A DNA stretch of 64,000 nt from the NCBI RefSeq assembly GCF_019423325.1, contig NZ_JAHZBQ010000002.1, forward strand, positions 310,001-374,000. Direction: 5' to 3'. Positions 25,939 to 34,436 of this stretch are shown piece after piece. The notes below the pieces were generated by a model that saw only the letters and a list, made by a program, of their open reading frames with translations, was not told where the DNA came from and searched no databases. The position numbers were made by a program, and so were the translations under genes. The stretch comes from Campylobacter sp. Its GTDB lineage: Bacteria; Campylobacterota; Campylobacteria; Campylobacterales; Campylobacteraceae. Each line of letters opens with the position of its first letter. Position 1 is the stretch's first letter.

Positions 25939-26502
25939 ATGAATGCGGCTTTGATTTTATTAGTCGTCATAGTTTTGTTAGTTCTGGCGTTAGTGGGCGT
26001 TTACAACTCGTTCATCGCTAAGCGCAACCAGGTGCGAAATATCGCCTCTACCGTCGATACGCAGCTTAAAAAGCGCTATGACCTCATCCCAAATTTAGTT
26101 AGCACCACGCGCGAATATATGAGCCACGAAAACGCCGTGCTAACGCGTGTTAGCGAACTTCGCTCACAGGCGATCAACGCGGCTTCTAACGCAGATAAAT
26201 TTAAATTAAATAGCGAAATTTCGGCTCTTTTGGGGCAGATTCGCATCGCAGTGGAGGCGTATCCGAACCTCAAAGCTAACGAATCATTTGTCAAATTACA
26301 AAACGCGTTAGGCGAGTGCGAGGAGCAGATCAGTGCCGCACGCCGCGCTTATAACGGCGCCGTTACGGTCTACAATAACGCCTGCGAGATGTTTCCTACT
26401 AACATTATCGCTAGCGTTTTTAACTTCGCCAAGGCAGAATTTTTCGCCACCAGCGAGCAAGAAAAGCAAGCCCCAAACGTCTCTGAGCTTTTCAAAAAAT
26501 AG
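25939..26502 (+). CDS. LemA family protein
   Basis: A 187-residue protein with one N-terminal membrane anchor (about 4-24) and a helical domain. The family signature is present: VDTQLKKRYDLIPNLVSTTREYM, then helices with SELRSQAI and a final YN-rich segment (AYNGAVTVYNNAC). In other bacteria lemA lies next to a TPM-domain, DUF3137 or M48 protease gene. Here it stands alone, while the DUF3137 genes and an M48 protease lie elsewhere in the window. The role of LemA is not settled. The ATG follows AAAAGGAGAG. Confidence 0.9.
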   Translation: MNAALILLVVIVLLVLALVGVYNSFIAKRNQVRNIASTVDTQLKKRYDLIPNLVSTTREYMSHENAVLTRVSELRSQAINAASNADKFKLNSEISALLGQIRIAVEAYPNLKANESFVKLQNALGECEEQISAARRAYNGAVTVYNNACEMFPTNIIASVFNFAKAEFFATSEQEKQAPNVSELFKK

Positions 26503-26863
26503 GCGCGAGACGTAGAAAATTTACGATGAAATTTTAAAATTTTATCGCGAATAACGCTTAGTGCCACAAGGCTAAATTTATAGCGAGCAAAACAGATCGC
26601 GCGCAAAATATATGCGCTTTAAAGGGTTTGCTTCGCACCCCCGCGTGCTCGTCATCTAGTTTGGGATATTTTGTGACGCGCGGTACTTAGAATTTTAACA
26701 ATAAAATTTATAAAACTAATTTGATTTGCATTTTCTCGGCGCGCAGAAGCTCGTTTTAACAAGCAGCGCAACGCCAAATTTTAAAAGTCTAAATCTCGCA
26801 GTGTAAATTTTAGCTAGCTCGCCACCGGCGTTACTTACGCAAACGGCGGCAAAATATGCGGCG
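26503..26863. other. Intergenic, no gene seen
   Basis: No credible frame; a convergent gap between lemA and ybaK. RAATTY words are frequent. No obvious terminator stem. Confidence 0.35.
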
Positions 26864-27337
26864 TTAGTCGTAAGTAATTTTGCAAATTTGCGCTTCAGTT
26901 ACAGCTGCGAGGTCCTTCGGCGCAAGAGCGATCTGTTTTCCGCGCACGCCTGCGCTAACGTAAATTTTCTCCTGCGTTAGCGCTTTTTCATCGATGAAAG
27001 TGCGGAAGTGCTTTTTCATCCCAAGCGGCGAGCAGCCGCCCCTGACGTAGCCCGTGACCTTTTGCAAATCCTTCAAATCCATCAGCTCGCAACGCTTCGC
27101 ACCACAGATGTGCGCGAGCGCCTTGAGATCCAAATTTAGATCGCCTTGCAGGCAGGCTACGATGTATTCGTGATCCGCCGTGCAAACTATCGTTTTATAG
27201 ACCCGCTCGATCGGCTCGCTCACGCTATTTGCCACGTGTACCGCGTCTAAATTTAAAGGATCCACCGCGTATTCTTTGATCTCGTAGGGGATTTTCAGAC
27301 CGTCCAGTACGCGCGCGGCGTTTGTTTTTGAACTCAT
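26864..27337 (-). CDS. ybaK: Cys-tRNA(Pro)/Cys-tRNA(Cys) deacylase YbaK
   Basis: A trans-editing enzyme that hydrolyses Cys wrongly attached to tRNA(Pro). The 157-residue protein matches the YbaK fold: KTIVCTADHEYIVACLQG, LDLKALAHICG, and VTGYVRGGCSPLG, with FRTFIDE after it. The conserved Lys near residue 48 is present in YKTIV. The gene is 15 bases downstream of rluB and probably in the same operon. Confidence 0.88.
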   Translation of the reverse strand: MSSKTNAARVLDGLKIPYEIKEYAVDPLNLDAVHVANSVSEPIERVYKTIVCTADHEYIVACLQGDLNLDLKALAHICGAKRCELMDLKDLQKVTGYVRGGCSPLGMKKHFRTFIDEKALTQEKIYVSAGVRGKQIALAPKDLAAVTEAQICKITYD

Positions 27338-27352
27338 TTCGCCTCCTTAAAT

Positions 27353-28123
27353 TTAATAGCGGATTTTGTTTTCTTTCAAAAAATCGCGCAGATCTTCGTA
27401 TTCGCTCTGATCGAAATAGCGCCATTTGCCGGGTTTTAACATCCCAAGCGTCATTCTACCGAATGCCGTGCGCTTAAGCTCCACGACATCCAGATCGAAA
27501 TAGCCGAAAAATCTACGCAGCTCGCGGTTTTGCCCCTCGTTAATGATCGCTTTTATTTTCGTATAACCGCCGCTGCTAGGCATTATGCGGTAGCCCAAAA
27601 AGGGCTTAAATTCCATCGATTTGATTTTGCTTTTGGCGTGCGCGCCCTTACTCGCATCTGCGGCGAAAAAGCCTTCGCGGATTGCCGTTACGACCTCACC
27701 CCCCACCTCGCCTTTTACCTTTAGATAGTACTCTCGCTCGATGTCGCTGTTCATCAGTGCCGTAGCGATTGCGGGTGCATCGGTTAGCAGCAAAAGCCCC
27801 TCGCTTGCGAAATCCAAACGCCCCACGCTAACAAATCTGCTAAAGCCCTCAGGCAAGCTATCGTAAATCGTCCGCCTGCCGCGATCGTCCTTTTTAGTAA
27901 CTAACTCGCCTTTGCGTTTGTTATAAACGATCATCGTAAATTCCGTCTTAGGCTTGATAAGACACGAGCCGATGCGGATCTTCTCCTCGCCGCTAACCTC
28001 TATAAAATCGCTAACGACGCGACCGTTAATGCTAACCTTGCCCTGCTTGATCAGCTCGTCCGCCTCACGGCGCGAGTAGCCGGTGTTATGGGAGATAAAT
28101 TTATTCAGACGCATCTTTTGCAT
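27353..28123 (-). CDS. RluB/RsuA-family rRNA pseudouridine synthase
   Basis: A 256-residue synthase with an N-terminal S4 RNA-binding domain (RLNKFISHNTGYSRREAD) and a catalytic domain with the Asp in VGRLDFASEGLLL and the late motif EGQNRELRRFFG. These fit RluB/RsuA family enzymes; RluB, modifying 23S rRNA, is the best guess. The stop of kdsD and this ATG share one base (TAATG), so the genes are coupled. A second start three codons in (MRLNKF) is possible. Confidence 0.88.
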   Translation of the reverse strand: MQKMRLNKFISHNTGYSRREADELIKQGKVSINGRVVSDFIEVSGEEKIRIGSCLIKPKTEFTMIVYNKRKGELVTKKDDRGRRTIYDSLPEGFSRFVSVGRLDFASEGLLLLTDAPAIATALMNSDIEREYYLKVKGEVGGEVVTAIREGFFAADASKGAHAKSKIKSMEFKPFLGYRIMPSSGGYTKIKAIINEGQNRELRRFFGYFDLDVVELKRTAFGRMTLGMLKPGKWRYFDQSEYEDLRDFLKENKIRY

Positions 28124-29085
28124 TATTTTAGCCCCAAGCTCGTTAGATCGTGAATATGCAAGATCCCCACGGGCATGCCATTTTCGACTACGGGCAGGAC
28201 TTGAATTTTGAATTGCTCGATCAAATTTAGCGCATCTATTGCGAGCATATTTTTATCGTCTAGCATTTTAGGATTTTTGGTGGCATATTTTAGCGCGCCG
28301 TCATTGATGTCAAAATCCTCTCGCATCAGCGCTCGGCGCAGATCGCCGTCGCTTAAGATCGCCTCGAGCGCGCCTTTTTCGTTTACTAACAAGACGGTGC
28401 CGAGCTTTCCGTGCGTCATAACGTCAATAGCTTGTTTTAGGCTGGCGTTATGCTTTATAACCGGTAAATTTTTACTTTGCATCACGTCTTTTACTTTGAC
28501 GAAAAGCCGCTTGCCCAGGCTGCCGCCGGGATGAAAATTTGCAAAATCCTCTTTGCCGAATCTGCGCTGCCTCATCAAACAGATCGCTAACGCGTCTCCT
28601 AACGCAAGTGTTAGCGTCGTAGAAACCGTAGGCGCGGCGCCTAGCGGGCAGGCCTCTTTGACGATATTTAGGCTTATGAACTCATCGCTAACCTTACCGA
28701 GCGAGCTGTTTTTATCGCGCGCCATCGCAATGATCTTCACGCCGAAGCGTTTGAGATGAGGTAAAATTCTAACCAGCTCCTCGCTCTCGCCGCTAAAGCT
28801 GATCGCAAGCACCATATCGTCCTTACCGATCATACCCAGATCGCCGTGCAGTGCCTCGGTAGGGTGGACAAAAAACGACGGCGTACCGGTGCTGGCAAGC
28901 GTCGCAGCGATCTTGGCGCCCACATGTCCGCTCTTGCCCACGCCGGTGACGATTACCTTGCCTTTGCAAGCTAGGATCAAGCTTACGGCTCGCTCAATTT
29001 CGCTGCCGATAAGATCTGCATGCCGCAAAAGCTCCGCTCCTTCGAGCCTCAGCACCTCTCGTGCCGTATCTAGAATTTCACTCAT
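28123..29085 (-). CDS. kdsD: Arabinose-5-phosphate isomerase KdsD/KpsF
   Basis: Interconverts ribulose-5-phosphate and arabinose-5-phosphate for Kdo, the inner core sugar of lipooligosaccharide. The SIS domain carries VTGVGKSGHVGAKIAATLASTG and ISFSGESEEL, with a DLGMIG segment between. Two CBS domains fill about 205-320 (FVKVKDVM, LSDGDLRRAL, GILHIHDL). At 320 residues it matches the family. It is followed by rluB and ybaK on the same strand. Confidence 0.94.
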   Translation of the reverse strand: MSEILDTAREVLRLEGAELLRHADLIGSEIERAVSLILACKGKVIVTGVGKSGHVGAKIAATLASTGTPSFFVHPTEALHGDLGMIGKDDMVLAISFSGESEELVRILPHLKRFGVKIIAMARDKNSSLGKVSDEFISLNIVKEACPLGAAPTVSTTLTLALGDALAICLMRQRRFGKEDFANFHPGGSLGKRLFVKVKDVMQSKNLPVIKHNASLKQAIDVMTHGKLGTVLLVNEKGALEAILSDGDLRRALMREDFDINDGALKYATKNPKMLDDKNMLAIDALNLIEQFKIQVLPVVENGMPVGILHIHDLTSLGLK

Positions 29086-29458
29086 TAAACCTTCTTTTTA
29101 AAATTTGCTTTCATTTTACGCCTCTTTACGCCGCGCCTAAATTTGCGCTAGCCAAAATTTCACGCCCTTGAAATTTACACCATAAAATTCTAATCTACAA
29201 AATCGCGCGCCGCTCTGCCCGCTTGCCGCAGCCTTCCTAGGCATTCTTTAAATTTTGCCTTACGCCGAAATTCTGTGCTAAAATTTTACTTGCCGCTTTA
29301 AAATTTCGCGCTGCAAGACCTGCTAATGCCGCTTTTAAATTCCAACGCTGCAAAGCCCGCTTACGTCGTAAAATTCGGCACTCTACGCCCGCAACATAAA
29401 ATTTCATGCACCCACGACACCGCAAAGCAAGCCTTAAATCCATAAAATTTAGCCGCGC
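29086..29458. other. Intergenic, no gene seen
   Basis: A stretch of 373 bases packed with AAATTT, AAATTC and CTTTAAAATT-type words. A minus-strand frame of 68 codons exists but is Arg/Leu/Ala-rich and not protein-like. Confidence 0.4.
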
Positions 29459-31684
29459 TTACATCAAATAAATCACCGGCACAATGGTCGGATATTTTTT
29501 GATCTTTCTAAAGATGTGCTTTCGCACGGCCTGGCGAATCTTGCCCTCCAGCGCCCAGTGATCTAGCAAAATTTCATCTTTTAAATTCGCTAGAAACTGC
29601 TCGATGATGCCCTGCATCTCCTTGGTAAAGTGCGCCGTTTGATTATCGGCGACGAGCCCGTAGGTGATGACGCGCGTCTGAATGAGTCTCTTTTCGTTTT
29701 TGTCGATCTGCGCGATGATGACCGCGACGCCCGCATCGGCTAAATTTTGACGGTGTTTGACGATCTCGTCGGAGATCTGCTTGTTGATCTGGTTGTCGAT
29801 GAAGACCTTGCCCGTCTTGACGGTCTTGACGCGCTTTAGGTATTTTTCGCAAACCTCCATCTGATCGCCGTCGTTCATCAGATAGATATTTTTCTCCTCG
29901 ATACCGCACTCCATCGCGGTTTCTTTGTGTTTTACGATGTGATTATACTCGCCGTGCACGGGTAGGAAAAATTTCGGCTTTATCAGGCGCAGCATGAGTT
30001 TTTGCTCCTCGATCGAGGCGTGCCCGCTTACGTGTATCTCGCTGAAGTCCTGATACGCGACCTTTGCGCCGCTTTTTAGCAGGTAGTTAAGCACGGTCGA
30101 AACGCTGCTTTCGTTGCCGGGGATTGCTTTGGCGCTGATGATTACCTGATCGGTGGATTTGATTTTAATGTATTTGTGCTCGTCCGTCGCCATGCGGTAC
30201 AGCGCACTCATCGTCTCGCCCTGCGAGCCGGTAGTTACAATCAAAACCTCATTATCCGGGTATTTGGAGACCTGATCGGCATCGACGAAGATCTTTTTGT
30301 CTAAATTTACGTAGCCGAGCTCCATCGCGGTAAATAAATTTCGCTCCATGCTTCGCCCGATGACGCAAACCTTGCGGCCGTATTTTACGCCGCGCTCAAT
30401 AGCCTGATAGACGCGGTGGATGTTTGAGCTGAAGGTGCTCATTATCACGCGCCCCTTACAGCTTGAAAATATTGTATCAAAGGTCTTCCCTACCGAGCTT
30501 TCGGACTTTGTGATCCCCTCTTTGTGCGAATTTGTGCTATCGCTCATCAAAAGCATAACTCCGCGATCGCCGTAATAAGCTAGGCGGTTCAGATCAGTCG
30601 GATAGCCGTCGATCGGCGTGTGATCGATCTTAAAATCGCCCGTGTGGATGATCGTGCCCGCCTTCGTCGTGATCGCAAGCGCACTTGCGTCGATGATTGA
30701 GTGCGTTATGTGGATAAACTCGACCTCAAAATCGCCGATCTGATAGAGCTGGCGCTTCTGCACGGGGCGGAAGTAGCTGCGTTCGGCTTTTAGGCCGTGC
30801 TCTTCAAATTTATTGCTTATCATCCCCAAAGGAAGCGGCGTAGCGTAGATCGGGAATTGAAATTCTTTGAAAAAATATGGCATCGCGCCGATATGATCCT
30901 CGTGCGCGTGGGTGATGAGGATGCCTTTGATCTTATTTTTTATCTTGCGGATGTAATCAAAATCAGGGATCAAAATATCCACGCCGAGCATACTCTCCTC
31001 CGGAAAGCTCATGCCCACATCGACGATGATCGCGCTCGTATTGGTCTCAAAAACGGTCATATTCGCGCCGATCTCACCCAGTCCGCCAAGCGGCGTGATA
31101 CGCACCGTCTCATCGCTGCGATTAGCGTCTTTAAGCGGGTGCAGGCGCTCCTCGTGGATCAGCTTGTTTTTCGCGATCGCATCGTCCATCGCCTTCTGCC
31201 ACGGCTCGTTGCCAGTAAGGCTTTTTGGCATATTTGAGCGCTTTTTATGCTTTTTCTTTTTCTGAGCGTCTGAGGAGCTTGCATCGCCTGCGGCGCTAGA
31301 ATTTGCGCCCTTTGCGTTATTGCCGCCTGGTTTTGCGCGGCCGTCGCGGTTTAAATTTGAACCGCTCGCGCCGTTTTCGTTGTTTTTTGGATATGCGCCG
31401 CCGAAATGCGCACCATTCGCACCGTCCGTGTCGCCGCGGGACGAACCGCCCGCAGAATTTGATCCGTTGCGAGAGCCATTTTTTGAACCCTTTGAACGAG
31501 CGGAATTTTGCCCGTTTTTCGCGCCTTTGTTTTTGTGAGAGCCATTTTCATGCTCGCCGCCGAATTCCGCACTACCCGCAGAGCCTTCGCTTGCGATAGA
31601 TTTTTTTAGATTTTCCTTGCGTTTTTTATAGCGATTGCTTTTTTTGAGTCGTTCGACGCCGTTTTCATTTCTGTTTTCTTCCAT
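29459..31684 (-). CDS. rnj: Ribonuclease J with a long disordered N-terminal tail
   Basis: A 741-residue RNA-degrading enzyme with 5'-3' exo- and endonuclease activity. The metallo-beta-lactamase core starts at about 195 and has THAHEDH (258-264), HSIIDASA and HTGDFKID; the beta-CASP part has STFSSNIHR and a late HVSGHAS, with an HGEYNH element. Residues 1 to about 190 are a Ser/Asn/Gly/Lys-rich tail without fold. H. pylori RNase J also carries an N-terminal extension of about 130 residues, but this one looks longer and its DNA is rich in RAATTY words (31230-31640). The start overlaps the 3' end of rsmA. Confidence 0.95.
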   Translation of the reverse strand: MEENRNENGVERLKKSNRYKKRKENLKKSIASEGSAGSAEFGGEHENGSHKNKGAKNGQNSARSKGSKNGSRNGSNSAGGSSRGDTDGANGAHFGGAYPKNNENGASGSNLNRDGRAKPGGNNAKGANSSAAGDASSSDAQKKKKHKKRSNMPKSLTGNEPWQKAMDDAIAKNKLIHEERLHPLKDANRSDETVRITPLGGLGEIGANMTVFETNTSAIIVDVGMSFPEESMLGVDILIPDFDYIRKIKNKIKGILITHAHEDHIGAMPYFFKEFQFPIYATPLPLGMISNKFEEHGLKAERSYFRPVQKRQLYQIGDFEVEFIHITHSIIDASALAITTKAGTIIHTGDFKIDHTPIDGYPTDLNRLAYYGDRGVMLLMSDSTNSHKEGITKSESSVGKTFDTIFSSCKGRVIMSTFSSNIHRVYQAIERGVKYGRKVCVIGRSMERNLFTAMELGYVNLDKKIFVDADQVSKYPDNEVLIVTTGSQGETMSALYRMATDEHKYIKIKSTDQVIISAKAIPGNESSVSTVLNYLLKSGAKVAYQDFSEIHVSGHASIEEQKLMLRLIKPKFFLPVHGEYNHIVKHKETAMECGIEEKNIYLMNDGDQMEVCEKYLKRVKTVKTGKVFIDNQINKQISDEIVKHRQNLADAGVAVIIAQIDKNEKRLIQTRVITYGLVADNQTAHFTKEMQGIIEQFLANLKDEILLDHWALEGKIRQAVRKHIFRKIKKYPTIVPVIYLM

Positions 31685-32525
31685 CTTTTGCCTTTAAATT
31701 TTTAAAAATTTCTAAAAAAAGGGTGGAATTTAACTCATGTGCCCGAACTGTGGGCGGAATTTTCAAATTTAAAAAGATCTCTTCGGCTAAGCCTCTATCA
31801 AATTTTGCGCTTAAATTTTTAATAAGCGTCTTTCGCGGCGCGCTGAAAGATACGCGCAAAAAGCTTTTAAATTTCTCGTATTCATCGAGATTTTGGAAGC
31901 GGGCGCAACTTTTTACGCCAAGATCATCTGCGTTTATCTCGGTGCCTGGCTTAAAATTTTTGCCTTTTACGAGCCTGATCACCGATGAGGTCACCTTCGG
32001 CGCGGGCTCGAAGCAGCCGGGCTCAACGTCAAACAAAAGCTCGCAGCCGCCCGCAAGATCGGCCAGAATCGAAAGGGCACTAAAATCGCTCTGTCCGGCT
32101 TTGGCGCAGAATTTTAAAGCGACCTCCTTTTGGATCATAACCAAAAATCCGCCGCATAGCTCATCGTCGATCGCCTGCAAAATCATCTTCGTAGCGACAT
32201 AGTAGGGCAAATTTGCGACCAAAAAATATTCGCCGCAGCCAAGTCCCCGCTCCTGCCAAATCCGCAAAGCATCGCCCAAAACGAGCTCAAGCTCGCCGTT
32301 AGCGATCTGCTGCGCAAATTTAGCGCTTAAAATTTGATATAAATCTTCATCTATCTCGAAACTTTTTAATCTGTAAAATTCCAAAAGCTTACGAGTTAAA
32401 TCACCTAAGCCAGCCCCGATCTCAACGACATTCTGTACATTCTCGGGAATCGCTTGGATGATCTTGCTTAAAACGGCTTCGTCTTTTAAAAAATTTTGCC
32501 CGAACTCTTTTTTCGCCCTAATCAT
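31665..32525 (-). CDS. rsmA: 16S rRNA dimethyladenosine transferase RsmA/KsgA
   Basis: Dimethylates two adjacent adenosines in helix 45 of 16S rRNA, late in small-subunit assembly. It has the SAM-binding VVEIGAGLGDLT, the second motif FEIDEDL and the catalytic NLPYYVAT, with a helical C-terminal domain. The opening KKEFGQNFLKD is the family start. The 286-residue length is slightly above average, with extra residues around 195-225 (LVKGKNFKPGTEINADDLG). rnj begins 20 bases before its end, so the two are coupled. Confidence 0.95.
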   Translation of the reverse strand: MIRAKKEFGQNFLKDEAVLSKIIQAIPENVQNVVEIGAGLGDLTRKLLEFYRLKSFEIDEDLYQILSAKFAQQIANGELELVLGDALRIWQERGLGCGEYFLVANLPYYVATKMILQAIDDELCGGFLVMIQKEVALKFCAKAGQSDFSALSILADLAGGCELLFDVEPGCFEPAPKVTSSVIRLVKGKNFKPGTEINADDLGVKSCARFQNLDEYEKFKSFLRVSFSAPRKTLIKNLSAKFDRGLAEEIFLNLKIPPTVRAHELNSTLFLEIFKNLKAKDGRKQK

Positions 32526-32616
32526 CGCGAGAGTCTAGCCAAATTTTACTTATAAAGTCATTATGTTAAGTAAAATTTGGCTAAAATCATAAAAAATTTT
32601 ATTCCGAAGGGCTGCT

Positions 32617-33537
32617 TTGAATAGATTCGCAAAACGCATAATCCCATGCCTAGATGTCAAAGACGGACGGGTGGTAAAGGGCATAAATTTCGTAGGTCTC
32701 ATAGATGCGGGCGATCCGGTCGAGATAGCCAAACGTTACAACGAGGAGGGCGCGGACGAGCTGTGCTTCCTCGATATCACGGCGTCGCACCTTGGGCGCG
32801 ATACGATTGTGGATGTCGTGGAGCGGGTCGCGCGCGAGCTTTTTATCCCGCTGACCGTGGGCGGCGGCATCCGCACGATAGATGACATCTCGCGCCTGCT
32901 AAACGTCGGCTGTGACAAAATAAGCCTCAACTCGGCCGCGATAAAAAATCCAAATTTAATAGACGAAGCGGCGAACAAATTCGGCTCGCAGTGCGTCGTA
33001 GTCGCGATCGACGCAAAACGAAATTCGAATGAAATTTCGCGCGGCGATTTATATGACGCGGCGAGGAATTCAAACGGAAATTTACACGACGACATGCGAA
33101 ATCCAGACGCAAATTTGGGCAGTGAGACTCGAAATTTTGGCAAAATTTTACGCAGCTCGCAGGATGAAATTTTGACCCAAAACGGCGAGCCTTGCGGCTA
33201 TAGTGTGTTTATAAACGGCGGCAGGCTGGAGACCGGCAGGGATGCGCTTGCTTGGGCGAAAGAGGTGCAGGAGCGCGGCGCAGGCGAAATTTTACTCACG
33301 TCGATGGACTGCGACGGCGTTAAAAATGGCTTTGAGTTAAATTTGACGCGGATTTTTAGCGAGCTTGACATCCCCGTCATCGCAAGCGGCGGTGCGGGTA
33401 AAATGGAGCATTTTAAGGACGCATTTTTAGCAGGCGCGGACGCATGTCTAGCGGCATCGATTTTTCACTTCAGAGAGATCGAAATCAAGGCACTAAAAGC
33501 GTATTTGCAAAAACAAAATATTGAAGTGAGACTGTAA
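32617..33537 (+). CDS. hisF: Imidazole glycerol phosphate synthase subunit HisF with insertion
   Basis: The cyclase subunit of IGP synthase in histidine synthesis. Both catalytic Asp residues are visible: Asp13 in PCLDVKDG and Asp132 in VVAIDAKR. ASGGAGKMEHF near the C-terminus is diagnostic. The protein has 306 residues against about 250 usual. The excess is a polar insertion at about 136-190, immediately after the Asp132 strand, made of four degenerate units beginning RN (RNSN, RNSN, RNPD, RNF), the last three 11 residues apart. After it the family sequence resumes at GYSVFINGGR. The start is TTG at 32617 with GAAGG upstream. The barrel is otherwise intact, so I expect it to work. Confidence 0.94.
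   Translation: MNRFAKRIIPCLDVKDGRVVKGINFVGLIDAGDPVEIAKRYNEEGADELCFLDITASHLGRDTIVDVVERVARELFIPLTVGGGIRTIDDISRLLNVGCDKISLNSAAIKNPNLIDEAANKFGSQCVVVAIDAKRNSNEISRGDLYDAARNSNGNLHDDMRNPDANLGSETRNFGKILRSSQDEILTQNGEPCGYSVFINGGRLETGRDALAWAKEVQERGAGEILLTSMDCDGVKNGFELNLTRIFSELDIPVIASGGAGKMEHFKDAFLAGADACLAASIFHFREIEIKALKAYLQKQNIEVRL
33010..33180 (+). repeat. Degenerate 33-bp tandem repeats inside hisF
   Basis: The insertion in hisF is made of imperfect repeats of about 33 bases, each beginning CGAAATT or a variant and coding for RN plus nine residues; the first unit is 45 bases. The roughly 170 bases hold eight RAATTY words (AAATTC, AAATTT, GAATTC), where fewer than one is expected. Confidence 0.7.
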
Positions 33538-33890
33538 ATTTGGTCAGATTTATACCGCAGGGTTGAAACTAGCCGTCAAAGCGACCAAATAATTAATTTT
33601 ATTTCAGCCTTTATTATCTTGCAAGTTTTTTGCAAGCATCGTTTTTGCTTAGATAAAATTTCTTCGTTTTAGCTAAATTATAAGCTTTTTTTATGATACT
33701 TTTCCATCTTCTACCCGCCACCTGCACTACTACCATTATGGAAGATAATGGTACAGCTCTCCTAGATATTTGCTTAAATCGATTTTAATTTCACCTGATA
33801 CTTTACGACGAAAAAATTTAAAAATTTAGCCTTAAATTTATCGTCATTTTGCTATGATTAGCGAAAAATAACGAAAGCGTAAATCCATAA
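33538..33890. other. Intergenic with two small inverted repeats
   Basis: No gene. It holds a 9-bp inverted repeat (listed separately) and CTTGCAA / TTGCAAG arms at 33618-33636. AT content is high here, and a TATGAT-type -10 lies near 33852 for the downstream genes. Confidence 0.4.
33731..33753. promoter_or_regulatory. Operator-like 9-bp inverted repeat
   Basis: TACCATTAT (33731-33739) and ATAATGGTA (33745-33753) are perfect inverted arms with five bases between. No T-run follows, so it is not a terminator. Spacing and symmetry suit a dimeric regulator, but it is about 140 bases upstream of the next gene. Confidence 0.35.
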
Positions 33891-34436
33891 ATGATAATCT
33901 CTGCCGGACGAAATGAAATTTTTGATTTTGCCCTGCCTATGGGCGTAGGACTAGTGGATATGAGTATAAATTTGACTAAATTTTTATGCGAAAATAGGCA
34001 AAGCTTGCCGAGTGAAATCATTTTCGTGGGTTCTGCAGGGCTATATAAAGAAGGTAAAATTCTAAAAATTTATGAAAGCAGATCGGCTGCAAACTGCGAG
34101 ATATCGGCGCTTTATGAACTTTCATACTCTCCAATTAACTATGAAATTCTAGCTAGGAATTCTACCAATGTTTCATATGAAACAATAACTAATAGCTCAA
34201 CTTTTATCACGACCGATAAAAAATCCGCGCTAAAATTTTTTGAGCGAGGTTATTTTTTAGAGAATATGGAATTTTTTGCGGTTCTCAAGGTAGCACAAAA
34301 ATTTCAAATTCCTGCTTACGGAATTTTTTGTGCGACGAATTTTTGCGATTCAAACGCTCACACGGATTTTTTAAAAAATCACGCCGCTGCAAAAGAAAAT
34401 TTAACTAAATATCTAAAAACTAAGGCATTAATTTGA
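33891..34436 (+). CDS. Nucleoside phosphorylase-superfamily protein
   Basis: A 181-residue protein with the purine nucleoside phosphorylase / nucleosidase fold signs: an opening MIISAGRNEI, VGSAGLYK near 47-54 and the late ENMEFFAVLKVAQ, where other members have a MExA motif for ribose binding. It is short for the family and the Met-Glu is followed by FF, so activity is uncertain. Genes like this precede rlmN in Campylobacter and are labelled purine-nucleoside phosphorylase. The stop overlaps the rlmN TTG start by four bases. Confidence 0.7.
   Translation: MIISAGRNEIFDFALPMGVGLVDMSINLTKFLCENRQSLPSEIIFVGSAGLYKEGKILKIYESRSAANCEISALYELSYSPINYEILARNSTNVSYETITNSSTFITTDKKSALKFFERGYFLENMEFFAVLKVAQKFQIPAYGIFCATNFCDSNAHTDFLKNHAAAKENLTKYLKTKALI

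Noticed and set aside
33010..33180. Regular 33-bp repeats considered as a CRISPR array
   Set aside because: The units are degenerate, directly adjacent without unique spacers, in frame within hisF, and no cas genes are near.
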